Source: Nicoliella lavandulae (GTDB lineage Bacteria > Bacillota > Bacilli > Lactobacillales > Lactobacillaceae). Taken from it: a stretch of DNA of 64,000 nucleotides. The notes beneath the pieces are model-generated. The model saw only the letters and a program-made list of their open reading frames with translations. It had not been told where the DNA came from and ran no database searches. Every line of letters begins with the position of its first letter. The stretch's first letter is position 1. The translations under genes were made by a program, and so were the position numbers. Below are positions 1 to 12,790 of this stretch, piece by piece. Where the stretch lies: NCBI RefSeq assembly GCF_037546185.1, contig NZ_JAWMWH010000001.1, positions 1 through 64,000 on the forward strand, read 5' to 3'.

Positions 1-1
1 A

Positions 2-117
2 GCGTGGCAACGTCCTATCCTCGCAGGGGCGATCCCCCAACTACTTTTGGCGTACAGAAGCTTAACTGCTGTGTTCGACATGGGAACAGGTGTATCCTTC
101 TGGCAATCATCACCACA
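2..117 (-). rRNA. rrf: 5S ribosomal RNA
   Basis: The minus strand reads as a Gram-positive 5S rRNA of about 116 nt. It begins TGTGGTGATGA and contains the conserved GTCGAACACAGCAGTTAAGC region near positions 60-80. The 3' end lies at the very edge of the window, so the last one or two bases could fall outside. It is the last gene of the rRNA operon, about 70 nt downstream of 23S. Confidence 0.93.
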
Positions 118-129
118 CTATTTAACTGT

Positions 130-144
130 GAGAACTTCGTTCTC
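130..144 (-). other. hairpin between 23S and 5S
   Basis: A 6-bp perfect stem (GAGAAC / GTTCTC) with a 3-nt loop lies in the 23S-5S spacer, next to the 3' arm of the 23S processing stem. It is probably part of the folded precursor spacer. It has no T-run and so is not a terminator. Confidence 0.4.
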
Positions 145-146
145 TC

Positions 147-165
147 AAAACTAGATAATATTTTA
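147..165 (-). repeat. 3' arm of 23S precursor processing stem
   Basis: This 19-nt segment is the perfect reverse complement of positions 3223-3241 on the other side of the 23S gene. In the precursor RNA the two arms pair around the whole 23S, giving the long duplex normally cut by RNase III or Mini-III. The pairing is read directly from sequence. The role is inferred from the general organisation of rRNA operons. Confidence 0.8.
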
Positions 166-186
166 TTCTTCCGTGAGAACTACCTT

Positions 187-3103
<2,917 letters not shown>

Positions 3104-3222
3104 TATTACCACAAAGTGGTATTTGGTTAATTGAGTAAATACGAATAAACTATTTAAAAAACTCAAAATAACGCGGTGTTCTCGGTTGAAATTGTATTTA
3201 ATACAATTCAATTTGGAAAAAT

Positions 3223-3241
3223 TAAAATATTATCTAGTTTT
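3223..3241 (-). repeat. 5' arm of 23S precursor processing stem
   Basis: Perfect 19-nt reverse complement of positions 147-165. It lies between tRNA-Ala and the 23S 5' end, and together the arms enclose the 23S gene. The segment is followed upstream by CTTTGAAAACT, which also occurs in the 16S leader, so both mature rRNAs are framed by related stem sequences. Confidence 0.8.
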
Positions 3242-3275
3242 CAAAGAACCAAGTATTATGACACTGACGTGTCAA

Positions 3276-3348
3276 TGGAGAATAGCGGGATCGAACCGCT
3301 GACCTCCTGCTTGCAAAGCAGGTGCTCTCCCAGCTGAGCTAATTCCCC
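3276..3348 (-). tRNA. tRNA-Ala (anticodon UGC)
   Basis: A 73-nt cloverleaf on the minus strand. The acceptor stem GGGGAAU pairs with AUUCUCC, the discriminator is A, and the anticodon arm CCUGC-UUUGCAA-GCAGG gives anticodon UGC. The 3' CCA is not encoded. It lies in the 16S-23S spacer behind tRNA-Ile, the usual pair for such operons. Confidence 0.96.
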
Positions 3349-3381
3349 ATACCATTTAAATCTAATCACTAAGATTAGCAA

Positions 3382-3455
3382 TGGGCCTAAATGGACTCGA
3401 ACCATCGACCTCACGCTTATCAGGCGTGCGCTCTCACCAACTGAGCTATAGGCCC
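3382..3455 (-). tRNA. tRNA-Ile (anticodon GAU)
   Basis: A 74-nt cloverleaf on the minus strand. It starts GGGCCUAUAGCUCAGUUGG and has the anticodon loop CUGAUAA (anticodon GAU). The acceptor stem closes with UAGGCCC and discriminator A. CCA is not encoded. It is the first tRNA after 16S in the spacer. Confidence 0.96.
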
Positions 3456-3482
3456 AAAGAAGCGTGGTTCTATAGTTTGAGA

Positions 3483-3510
3483 AGTAGACCTCTCAAAACT
3501 AAACAAAACT
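3483..3510 (-). repeat. 3' arm of 16S precursor processing stem
   Basis: This stretch pairs in the precursor RNA with positions 5232-5259 upstream of 16S. About 28 positions align with mostly Watson-Crick pairs and a few G-U pairs. The two arms enclose 16S, as expected for RNase III processing. The pairing is seen in sequence and the enzyme is inferred. Confidence 0.65.
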
Positions 3511-3535
3511 ATGACTGTATAAGGTTCCGAATTAT

Positions 3536-5120
<1,585 letters not shown>

Positions 5121-5231
5121 ATGAAAAGCTTAACTTAGCTCTTCTAATATTGTTACTTTTAAGCGAATTGACTTCGCATAAGATTTTGTCTTCATAATTA
5201 ATTATGAAGTTCCTTACACATCTTTGTCATA

Positions 5232-5259
5232 ATTTTGTTCAGTTTTCAAAGATCTACTT
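5232..5259 (-). repeat. 5' arm of 16S precursor processing stem
   Basis: Leader segment that is complementary, apart from a few G-U pairs, to positions 3483-3510 beyond the 16S 3' end. It sits between the promoters and the mature 16S 5' end. A second small hairpin, GTCGTTATGAACGAC, lies just upstream at about 5267-5281. Confidence 0.6.
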
Positions 5260-5289
5260 GAATGTGTCGTTCATAACGACAACTATTTA

Positions 5290-5318
5290 ATAATAACAAA
5301 TTGATAACTCAATGTCAA
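5290..5318 (-). promoter_or_regulatory. rRNA operon promoter P2
   Basis: On the minus strand, TTGACA (5313-5318) is separated by exactly 17 nt from TATTAT (5290-5295). This is the promoter nearer to 16S, about 170 nt upstream of the mature 5' end. The -35 box is a perfect consensus and the -10 box has one mismatch. Confidence 0.75.
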
Positions 5319-5392
5319 CAACTTTTTAAAATTAATTTTTAGTCGAATTGGATAAACGCCTCAATGACGTTAACTAATTGACAACGTTTAAT

Positions 5393-5421
5393 ATAATATC
5401 AAACGTAAATATCTTTGTCAA
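5393..5421 (-). promoter_or_regulatory. rRNA operon promoter P1
   Basis: A second minus-strand promoter with the same hexamers and spacing as P2: TTGACA (5416-5421), 17 nt, TATTAT (5393-5398). It starts about 100 nt further upstream. Tandem strong promoters are the usual arrangement for rRNA operons in low-GC Gram-positives. Confidence 0.75.
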
Positions 5422-5446
5422 CAACTTTTTCTAATTTGTTTTTGAC

Positions 5447-5490
5447 AAAAATAAAAATCACCGAATTGATAACTTATCAAAACGATGATT
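5447..5490 (-). terminator. terminator of the LTA operon
   Basis: On the minus strand an imperfect stem, AATCATCG paired with CGGTGATT and enclosing GATAA/TTATC, is followed by a T-rich tail. It lies about 50 nt downstream of the ltaS stop codon and just before rRNA promoter P1. The 5121-5541 stretch has no gene. It holds this terminator, two rRNA promoters and the rRNA leader. Confidence 0.6.
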
Positions 5491-5541
5491 ATTATATTAC
5501 ACTAATTATTTTATTTTGGCAACTACTTTTTTCAAACTTTT

Positions 5542-7605
5542 TTATTTTAGTTCAGGAGCATCAGTTTTATAGTCACCCATAGTTGATTTACCACCATTTT
5601 CATCCACTAAACTAGTGTGTTCTTTAGCATTGCGTTCTTTCAAACTAGCTAATCCCGCACTTGGTTTATAATTATAATCACGCTTATTAACCTTTACAAA
5701 GCCCTTTGGATCATAGAAACGTAATAAATCACCTTGCACTACTCGATCAGATAATGATAGTTCAGTATTAACATGATTTTGAATTGCTTCAAGACGTTTC
5801 TTTTGCTTTGCATTTGGTGTAATTTTCTTACAAGTCTTAGTTAAATAAACGGTACTACCGACCGATGTATATTTAGGAGTAACAAAATCACCGTTTCTAA
5901 ACGCTACAATTTGTTTGCGGTTAGTAGATAGTAAATCTTGTCCAAATTGAATCTTGTTATTATCTTTAATTCCTAAAATGTGTAGTAAAGTAGGCAATAC
6001 ATCAATTTCACCACCATAAGTGTGATCGATTTTGCCTTGTAGATTACTTCCGTGAATCATAAATGGTACCTTTTGGAATTGAGCTAAGTCATAACTATTA
6101 ATACTCTTCTTGTGTAATAGTTGTGCAATTGCTGGTCTATGATTATTAGAAATTCCATAATGATCACCATAAGCAACCACGACACTATTATCATATAGTC
6201 CGGTTTTCTTTAAATAGTTAATAAACTCACCAAATGCTTGGTCAAGATAATGAGCCGTTTGAACATAAGGATCAACTGTGTCATCCCCCGTCTTAGTAGC
6301 AGGGAAACTTTGGTTTTGCTTATCTAAAATATATGGATAATGATTAGTTAAAGTAATCAACTTTGCATAAAATGGCTGTGGAAGCTGTTGAATATAGTTT
6401 GCAGCATCCTTAAAGAAGATCTTATCCTTTAGACCATATCCTACACTATAAGATGGCTTTTCTTTAAAGTAGCTAGAATCAAAGAAATATTGATAACCCC
6501 ATGATTTATAGGTGTTTTCACGATTCCAAAAACTTGGTACATCCCCATGGAATGCAGCAGTAGTGTATCCTTTTTGAGCAAGAATAGCTGGAGCTGCTTC
6601 GTACGTATTTTGTGTTCCATAACTAACCATCGCAGAACCTTGTGGTAACCCAAATAAAGAATTTTCTAGCATCATTTCTGCATCAGATGTTTTTCCTTGG
6701 GCTACTTGATGGTAAAAGTTATCAAATGAAACAGTGTGTTGATCATGGTAGAAACGATTAATATTTGGTGTAACTTCCTTACCATCCACTTTATAATCAA
6801 TCAAAAATTGCTGAAAACTCTCTAAGTGAATAATAAAGACGTTCTTACCCTTTTCTTTTCCATAGTATTCAATATTGTTTTTAGTCCGATTCTTTTTAAG
6901 GTACTTAAGAACGCTATCTAAATCACTAGCCTTAGCTTTTGCTCTAGTCTGACTTTCTTTTTCAGTCTGATAAGCATTAAAAGCAGCATATTCATTCATC
7001 CCTAAGTATTTAACAATATAGTTATTGTCAAAAGAACGAGTTAACAATCCAGAACGATCAGCATTCGCAATATTGTATTCACCAAACATTAGTACAAATG
7101 ATAGGACCGTTAATGCAAATGCGTTCCAGAACTTATAAGGACGTTTATCAATCTTAATTACTTTAAAGATGAGCAGTCCTACTAAAACAATTACATCTAA
7201 AAAGACCACAAAGTCAATTGGATGAATGATTTCAGCTAAACTCTTTCCCAGGTTATTTTGAACATCTCCGGAACCTTTAATAATTCCAAATGTCAAAAAA
7301 TCAGAGAACTCCCGATAATAAACAATATTGGCGAATAACCAAATGGATTGAATCAAATCCATGATTAACATGAACCAATATGCAAGTCGCCCTCTAAAGT
7401 ATAAACCAATCCCAAATAGTAAAATTCCAGCTGGAATGGGGTTAACTACTAATAAGAACTGCTGTAAAGCACCCTTAGCACCGAGTGTAAACTCAGTTTG
7501 ATAAGCAAAGTAAGTCTTTGCCCAGAATAGAAATAACACTAATAAAAAGAACCCCATTCTAGAGTTTAAAAAGCGATTATTTCCTTGTTTTATATGATTA
7601 GACAT
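5542..7605 (-). CDS. ltaS: lipoteichoic acid synthase (LTA synthase family)
   Basis: Membrane enzyme that polymerises glycerol phosphate from phosphatidylglycerol onto a glycolipid anchor to make lipoteichoic acid. The 687-residue protein has about five N-terminal membrane segments (residues ~15-180) followed by an extracellular sulfatase-fold domain. Visible motifs are IIHLESFQQF (metal-binding Glu ~262), QGKTSDAEMM (catalytic Thr ~306) and VAYGDHYG near the C-terminal metal site. The ATG at 7605 is chosen because GGAGG lies 8 nt upstream. The longer reading from the in-frame GTG at 7620 would start inside that ribosome binding site. It is the last gene of the operon with the two glycosyltransferases and the flippase-like protein. 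Short family members can be primases, but this length and the context favour the polymerase. Confidence 0.92.
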   Translation of the reverse strand: MSNHIKQGNNRFLNSRMGFFLLVLFLFWAKTYFAYQTEFTLGAKGALQQFLLVVNPIPAGILLFGIGLYFRGRLAYWFMLIMDLIQSIWLFANIVYYREFSDFLTFGIIKGSGDVQNNLGKSLAEIIHPIDFVVFLDVIVLVGLLIFKVIKIDKRPYKFWNAFALTVLSFVLMFGEYNIANADRSGLLTRSFDNNYIVKYLGMNEYAAFNAYQTEKESQTRAKAKASDLDSVLKYLKKNRTKNNIEYYGKEKGKNVFIIHLESFQQFLIDYKVDGKEVTPNINRFYHDQHTVSFDNFYHQVAQGKTSDAEMMLENSLFGLPQGSAMVSYGTQNTYEAAPAILAQKGYTTAAFHGDVPSFWNRENTYKSWGYQYFFDSSYFKEKPSYSVGYGLKDKIFFKDAANYIQQLPQPFYAKLITLTNHYPYILDKQNQSFPATKTGDDTVDPYVQTAHYLDQAFGEFINYLKKTGLYDNSVVVAYGDHYGISNNHRPAIAQLLHKKSINSYDLAQFQKVPFMIHGSNLQGKIDHTYGGEIDVLPTLLHILGIKDNNKIQFGQDLLSTNRKQIVAFRNGDFVTPKYTSVGSTVYLTKTCKKITPNAKQKKRLEAIQNHVNTELSLSDRVVQGDLLRFYDPKGFVKVNKRDYNYKPSAGLASLKERNAKEHTSLVDENGGKSTMGDYKTDAPELK

Positions 7606-7657
7606 TATAAGTGCCTCCACTAAATTGTTATAAGGTATTCAAATTACTGATTATTAC

Positions 7658-8674
7658 TTATTCATGAACTTTATCCGGTTTAACAAATAGAGCAATCGCC
7701 CCTAAAATCATTCCTAGATAATAAGTTAACAAACGCCATAATAGTAATGCTAATACCAATTTACTACTGTTAGTAATGTAACTCTTAAACAGCATTTCAA
7801 AACTATATTCGGCTCCCCCTGCTCCACCAGGAATTGGAAATAGTGAGATAATCATTACGATTAAAACATGTAAACTAACGATCATAACAATGTTTGCCTG
7901 ATCGTAACCCAGCGATAACATAATGAAGTAAGGAACTAAATAATAAAACAGTAGTTGAAAGAATGTAATGATTGCGATCTTGACCAATAGCTTCCAACGA
8001 TGGGCGATTCTAACACTTTCAAGATAAAAATTATCAATTTTTTGTGATAGTGTTGACTGCCACTTAGTAAAGCGCTCGGGTTTAACAAAATAACGGAGGG
8101 GCTTCATCGCCACCGTTAAGAAACGCTTGGTAAAACCATGCCAATACATGATCATCAATAACACAATAATTACTACCAAATGAATTATAAACCCAAATAA
8201 AACAAATAACGATAGGTAATGCATTTTCTCAGCAATATAATGAAATCCAATGAACAGACTAAAAATAAAATTAATCACAATCATCGCTTGAAAAACAACG
8301 AATTTCATTAATAAGACTGAGCTAGCACGTCCCCCATCAATACCAGTTTGGATCATTACTAGTAGCTGAGCAGGTTGTCCACCTGAAGAAAACGGTGTGA
8401 TTCCATTAAATAGTTGTTCAACCAAGGGAATTCGAATCGCATCTTTAATCGTAAAATCATTATCCCCCTGGTCTTTGACCAACTTATGAGTAATCCAAGC
8501 TTCAAACCCAAAGTAAATAAACATACATAGTGTAGCTACTAGCATCCAGTACCAGTTAATATTAAAAAAGTCAGCAATTAATAAGTTAATATTAACATCA
8601 CGAATAAAGTACCAAAAAATAAGAATGCCTAACGCAAACATCCCTAATAACGACAATAAATTCTTTTTAGACAT
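7658..8674 (-). CDS. UPF0104 / LPG-synthase-TM-like membrane protein, candidate glycolipid flippase
   Basis: A 338-residue integral membrane protein with about eight hydrophobic segments, of the family resembling the N-terminal flippase half of MprF. Family signatures are visible: GITPFSSGGQPAQ (residues 91-103) and PIPGGAGGAEY (280-290). There is no C-terminal aminoacyl-phosphatidylglycerol synthase domain, so it is not a full MprF. It starts 3 nt after the lafB-like gene and precedes ltaS. That position between glycolipid synthesis and LTA polymerisation suggests it moves the glycolipid anchor across the membrane. This role is inference. The family assignment is firm. Confidence 0.8.
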   Translation of the reverse strand: MSKKNLLSLLGMFALGILIFWYFIRDVNINLLIADFFNINWYWMLVATLCMFIYFGFEAWITHKLVKDQGDNDFTIKDAIRIPLVEQLFNGITPFSSGGQPAQLLVMIQTGIDGGRASSVLLMKFVVFQAMIVINFIFSLFIGFHYIAEKMHYLSLFVLFGFIIHLVVIIVLLMIMYWHGFTKRFLTVAMKPLRYFVKPERFTKWQSTLSQKIDNFYLESVRIAHRWKLLVKIAIITFFQLLFYYLVPYFIMLSLGYDQANIVMIVSLHVLIVMIISLFPIPGGAGGAEYSFEMLFKSYITNSSKLVLALLLWRLLTYYLGMILGAIALFVKPDKVHE

Positions 8675-8677
8675 ACA

Positions 8678-9700
8678 CTACCCCTTTTTAGATTGTTCAA
8701 GATAAAATGAGTGCCAAATTTTAGCTAAATGGTCTTCAGAATAATAGTCAGAAGCCTTTAACGAACGTTCTCGCATTGCTTTTAACTGATGAGGATCATC
8801 AATTAATCGATTTAGTTTTAAGTTCAATTCGGTAAAATCCTTAAACGATGCATAGTATCCATCGATAATCACCCGATATAAGTCTAAATCTCTTAGCAAC
8901 ACTGGCTTTCCACATGAAAATGCTTCTAAAACAGACATTGGAAATAGTTCATTAAACGATGGCAACAAGAATAAGTCACACATATTATAAAAATCGACCA
9001 ATTTATCACGGTCTACAATCCCTGGAAACGATAAGTTTTGGGGTGGATTATCAACAATTTGTTTCAATTCTTTATATCCATCAGTAATTTGACCAAATGA
9101 AAATCCTCCAGCCCACACAAATTGAACCTTAGGGTTTTTTTGCGCCAATTTAGCAAAATCTAAAATTCCCTTTCTAGTTTGCACTTGACCAGTGCCAAGT
9201 ACCATAAAGCGACTAGGATCATACCCATACTGATTTCTTAAATTAGCTTGCTGATTATCATCAACAGGGTAAAATTCATCCTTGCTAACAAAATTAGGAA
9301 TATACGTGACCTTGTTCGGATCAATGCCATAATTAGCTAGTTTTTCAATGAACATCGGATTCACGACCACGATATGATCCATTCGTTTATAAAAGGCAAT
9401 TACATACTTATAAAAAAGGCTGCGAATTGGTTTAGGCATTTTCAGACTTCCCTCTAGGGTTTCTGGTAAAAAATGCACATAGCCAATCTTGCGGCCCCGT
9501 TTTTTGAAAAATGTGGAAAGGTAAAAAGTTGGGTTAATCGTATGATAGTGGCTGATATCAGCCCGACTCCATTGATTAATTCGAATATCAAATTCGTCCT
9601 TGAAGTAAGCATTTAACATTTGAATTAATTCATCATATGCACTACCGACTCCTTGTCCTTTAACTTTGTCAGCTGTTGAAAACATATTAATTTTTAACAT
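8678..9700 (-). CDS. GT4 glycosyltransferase, second sugar of the glycolipid anchor (LafB/CpoA-like)
   Basis: A 340-residue cytoplasmic retaining glycosyltransferase of the GT4, GT-B fold type. The donor-site motif E-x7-E is seen as NELFPMSVLEA (E251 and E259), and GTGQVQTRKG (169-178) begins the second Rossmann domain. It lies 12 nt downstream of the LafA-like gene. By analogy with Listeria and streptococcal LafA/LafB pairs it would add the second hexose to monoglycosyl-diacylglycerol, giving the anchor for LTA. The exact sugar (glucose or galactose) cannot be read from sequence. Confidence 0.75.
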   Translation of the reverse strand: MLKINMFSTADKVKGQGVGSAYDELIQMLNAYFKDEFDIRINQWSRADISHYHTINPTFYLSTFFKKRGRKIGYVHFLPETLEGSLKMPKPIRSLFYKYVIAFYKRMDHIVVVNPMFIEKLANYGIDPNKVTYIPNFVSKDEFYPVDDNQQANLRNQYGYDPSRFMVLGTGQVQTRKGILDFAKLAQKNPKVQFVWAGGFSFGQITDGYKELKQIVDNPPQNLSFPGIVDRDKLVDFYNMCDLFLLPSFNELFPMSVLEAFSCGKPVLLRDLDLYRVIIDGYYASFKDFTELNLKLNRLIDDPHQLKAMRERSLKASDYYSEDHLAKIWHSFYLEQSKKG

Positions 9701-9712
9701 CGTTATCTTCCT

Positions 9713-10906
9713 TTAGTAGTCTATTTCCGCTGATTTATCAACGCTTTCTTCATATTCCAACTGAGCATTTCGATAAAAACTAACGATTTGTTTTTCAAAA
9801 TTATCAGCAGAAATGCTGTTCAGTTTTTGCTTTCGAAGTTCGTCTGAAACCACCAAGTATCGATCAGGATATTTTAAATATTCAGCAACATCATTAATAA
9901 ATTCATCCTCAGTTGAAAAAGTCATCCCTAACGACTTATCGTTTAATAAATCATCAGTATAAGCACTCTTTACAACGATCACCTTCACTCCAGCAGCCAT
10001 TGCTTCGATATAAGTTAGTCCCTGTGATTCGGAATTGGACGTTGAAACAAAAATATTAGCCATATGATAGTAGTGACTAACTTCATCATTATTAACCTCA
10101 CCAGTGAATACGACGTTATCCGTCAAGTGAAGGGCTTTAACCTGAGCTTCTAATGATTCCTTAGCGGGTCCATCCCCAACAATTACTAATTGTGTGTCAG
10201 GAACTCGTTCAATTATTTTAGGCATTGCATCAATTAATTCATTAATGTTTTTTTCAAACGCCAATCTACTTACGGATAATAAAATTGGCGTTTGATCATT
10301 AAAACCAAATTGCCCTCGTAAGTTCATTGAATCGGTCTGATCATACTTAGCCACGTCAATTCCAGTCGGGATTACCCGAATGGGACTTTTGACTCCATAT
10401 GATGTCAACGTATCTAATACCCGTTCACTTGGTGCCACTACACCAGACATTTTATGACAAAAGGCAAGCGTCCCCTCTTTAACATGAATGGGCTTTAATA
10501 ACTTACCGTTAGCCACATAATGTAAATAATCCTCATACATTGTATGGTAAGTATGCAAGCATGGAATCCGCAAATTCTTAGCAACAAATTTACCAATAAT
10601 CCCCATTGAGAATTCGGTCTGTGTGTGAACAATATCTAGATTTAATTTCTTAGCAATTTGATATGCTTGAAATAATCCTCGCACCGCAATTCGACGGTCC
10701 GAAAATGATACAAACGGAATGCTAGAAAACCGAAAGATATTTTGTTCAAAAGTATTTTTCCCAACATGTGGGTCGGTCGTCGTGAATATGTAGACCTGGT
10801 GCCCATCATTTTCAAGTTGGTTTTTTAACGTTTTAATAGAAGTGGCAACCCCACTAACTTGTGGAAAATACGTATCAGTAAATATTCCAATATTGATTTG
10901 ATCCAC
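9713..10906 (-). CDS. GT4 1,2-diacylglycerol 3-glucosyltransferase (LafA-like)
   Basis: GT4 glycosyltransferase expected to glucosylate diacylglycerol, the first step of LTA anchor synthesis. The N-terminus has the family hallmark GIFTDTYFPQVSGVATS (7-23), the centre has VSRLAFEKN, and the E-x7-E motif is SESQGLTYIEA (E293, E301). The only conventional start is GTG at 10906, but the ribosome binding site GAAAGGAAG runs into that GTG. Codon 4 (ATC, 10897) is about 8 nt beyond it and gives the usual family N-terminus M-N-I-G-I-F, so an ATC start is possible. This is the first gene of a four-gene operon driven by the promoter at 10957-10986. Confidence 0.8.
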   Translation of the reverse strand: MDQINIGIFTDTYFPQVSGVATSIKTLKNQLENDGHQVYIFTTTDPHVGKNTFEQNIFRFSSIPFVSFSDRRIAVRGLFQAYQIAKKLNLDIVHTQTEFSMGIIGKFVAKNLRIPCLHTYHTMYEDYLHYVANGKLLKPIHVKEGTLAFCHKMSGVVAPSERVLDTLTSYGVKSPIRVIPTGIDVAKYDQTDSMNLRGQFGFNDQTPILLSVSRLAFEKNINELIDAMPKIIERVPDTQLVIVGDGPAKESLEAQVKALHLTDNVVFTGEVNNDEVSHYYHMANIFVSTSNSESQGLTYIEAMAAGVKVIVVKSAYTDDLLNDKSLGMTFSTEDEFINDVAEYLKYPDRYLVVSDELRKQKLNSISADNFEKQIVSFYRNAQLEYEESVDKSAEIDY

Positions 10907-10956
10907 TTCCTTTCATTATTAACTAAATACCCATTTAAGAGCATTTTAACATTTTC

Positions 10957-10986
10957 ATTATAATTGTTTTTACAACTGGTTTGCAA
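10957..10986 (-). promoter_or_regulatory. promoter of the LTA glycolipid operon
   Basis: On the minus strand TTGCAA (10981-10986) is followed after 18 nt by a perfect TATAAT (10957-10962), about 50 nt upstream of the lafA-like start. No other good promoter is seen inside the four-gene cluster, so one transcript probably covers all four genes. Confidence 0.6.
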
Positions 10987-11006
10987 ACTACCTAATACTA
11001 TAAATA

Positions 11007-11043
11007 AAGCGCTATCCCCCTATTAAAAAGGGACTAGCGCTTT
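11007..11043 (-). terminator. terminator after ptsI
   Basis: A stem AAAGCGCTA / TAGCGCTTT with GTCCC/GGGGGA extending it is followed by TTTATTT in the minus-strand sense. It lies 15 nt after the ptsI stop and separates ptsHI from the LTA operon. Confidence 0.75.
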
Positions 11044-11057
11044 CATAATCAATGATA

Positions 11058-12788
11058 TTAAATTTTATCTAAGAAATGATTTAGCTTAGCAATAACGTCT
11101 GATACGGTAGCTGCATTATCAATAACATCATCTAAAACTTTTTTAGCGTATTTAGAATCAATGTGGCTAATAAATTGTCTAGTTTTTAAAATCGATTCAT
11201 TACTCATGGAAAATTCATCGATTCCCATGCCAATTAACAACGGAATTGCCATGTGACTAGCAGCCATTTCGCCGCAAATAGCAACATCCTTACCCTCAGT
11301 ATGAAATGCATCCACGACAAACTTTAAGAGCCTAATCACTGCTGGATTTAAAGGCTGATATAAATCAGCAACGTTACCATCCATTCGGTCACTAGCCATC
11401 ACATATTGAATCAAATCGTTGGTCCCGACACTCACAACATCTACTTCACGCGCAAACTGATCGGCAATTAAGGCTGCTGCAGGAGTTTCAATCATAATCC
11501 CTAAGCTAACATTTCCGACATTTTGTCCATCTTTAATCATGGTGGCACGTTCTTCATCATAGATGGAGCAAGCTTTGCGATATTCATCAATTGTCGTAAT
11601 CATTGGAAATATAATTGAGATATCACCATAACTCGATGCTCGAATTAAAGCTCTTAACTGAGTCCTAAACATTTTATCATGGTCTAAACTAACTCTAATA
11701 CCACGTTCACCTAAAGCTGGGTTCTCTTCTGGTGGTAAGTTAATCCCGTGCACTTGTTTATCATTACCAATATCTAACGTTCTGAACACGACTGGTTTGC
11801 CACGCATATAAAAGACCGCCTTGCGATAACTCTCAAATTGTTCTTCTTCACTGGGTACATGGTCACGACCCATAAATAAGAATTCAGTCCGATAAAGACC
11901 AATACCCTCAGCAGAGCTGTCTAATGCCTTTAAGTCACGATCGTTGCCAATATTAGCCTCAATTCTCAAATGCCTTTGATCAGCAGTCGTTGTTAATTGC
12001 TTTTGAAATTGAGCTAACTTTTTAAGCTCAATGTGAAAAGCCTTTATCCGCTCATGATATTCCATGATCTGAAGACGAGTTGGTTTTACAATAATCGTGC
12101 CAGATAGACCATCAACGATTAGTTCATCATCATTTCTAATCTCCTTAACAGCACCCTTAGCCCTTAGAATCATTGGTAATTTCAAGGTCCGAGCCATAAT
12201 GGATGAATGGGATGTCTGAGCACCAAACTCCGCAACAATTCCCTTCACGTATTTACCATTTAACTGAGCAATATCACTAGGGGTAATGTCCTTAGCAACT
12301 ATGATTACAGGTCGATCAACTAACGATAAATCTGGTAGTTTTACCCCTAATAAATGACTTAGGACTCGCCGTTTGATATCAATTACATCACTTGTTCGTT
12401 CACGAATTTGAGCCTTCATCCAAACATTAGTAACATTAGATTTAAAAAGATGAATAAAGTTATTGGTAGTAACATCGAGTGCCTTTTCAGCACACATTCC
12501 CTTATCCAAAATTAATTGTTCAATTGAACTTATAAATTCAGGGTCAGATAACATTTCAACATGTGATTGAAAAACCATCCCTTCATTTTCACCTAAGTTC
12601 TCAACAATATTATCCTTAATTTGATTTAAATCATCAATCGATGCATTTAAAGCATCGTGTAGGCGATTTATTTCTGATTCTTTATCATTAACGATGACAT
12701 CTTTAAATGATAAATCCGGTTCACCGATTTTGTATGCTTTGGCAATCGAGATCCCTTCGCTAGCAGAAATTCCTTCTAACTTATGCAT
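11058..12788 (-). CDS. ptsI: phosphoenolpyruvate-protein phosphotransferase (PTS enzyme I)
   Basis: Enzyme I takes phosphate from PEP and passes it to HPr. The 576 residues match the usual length. The active histidine is H194 in AQTSHSSIMAR. Further PEP-binding motifs are GLYRTEFLFM, SVGTNDLIQY and CGEMA, which holds the catalytic Cys. Two places depart from the common family motifs: the residues before TSHS read AEFGAQ rather than the usual GGRT-type context, and CGEMAAS replaces CGEMAGD. It follows ptsH by 2 nt. No enzyme II gene is in the window, so the role here may be sugar transport elsewhere in the genome or regulation through HPr. Confidence 0.95.
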   Translation of the reverse strand: MHKLEGISASEGISIAKAYKIGEPDLSFKDVIVNDKESEINRLHDALNASIDDLNQIKDNIVENLGENEGMVFQSHVEMLSDPEFISSIEQLILDKGMCAEKALDVTTNNFIHLFKSNVTNVWMKAQIRERTSDVIDIKRRVLSHLLGVKLPDLSLVDRPVIIVAKDITPSDIAQLNGKYVKGIVAEFGAQTSHSSIMARTLKLPMILRAKGAVKEIRNDDELIVDGLSGTIIVKPTRLQIMEYHERIKAFHIELKKLAQFQKQLTTTADQRHLRIEANIGNDRDLKALDSSAEGIGLYRTEFLFMGRDHVPSEEEQFESYRKAVFYMRGKPVVFRTLDIGNDKQVHGINLPPEENPALGERGIRVSLDHDKMFRTQLRALIRASSYGDISIIFPMITTIDEYRKACSIYDEERATMIKDGQNVGNVSLGIMIETPAAALIADQFAREVDVVSVGTNDLIQYVMASDRMDGNVADLYQPLNPAVIRLLKFVVDAFHTEGKDVAICGEMAASHMAIPLLIGMGIDEFSMSNESILKTRQFISHIDSKYAKKVLDDVIDNAATVSDVIAKLNHFLDKI

Positions 12789-12790
12789 TT

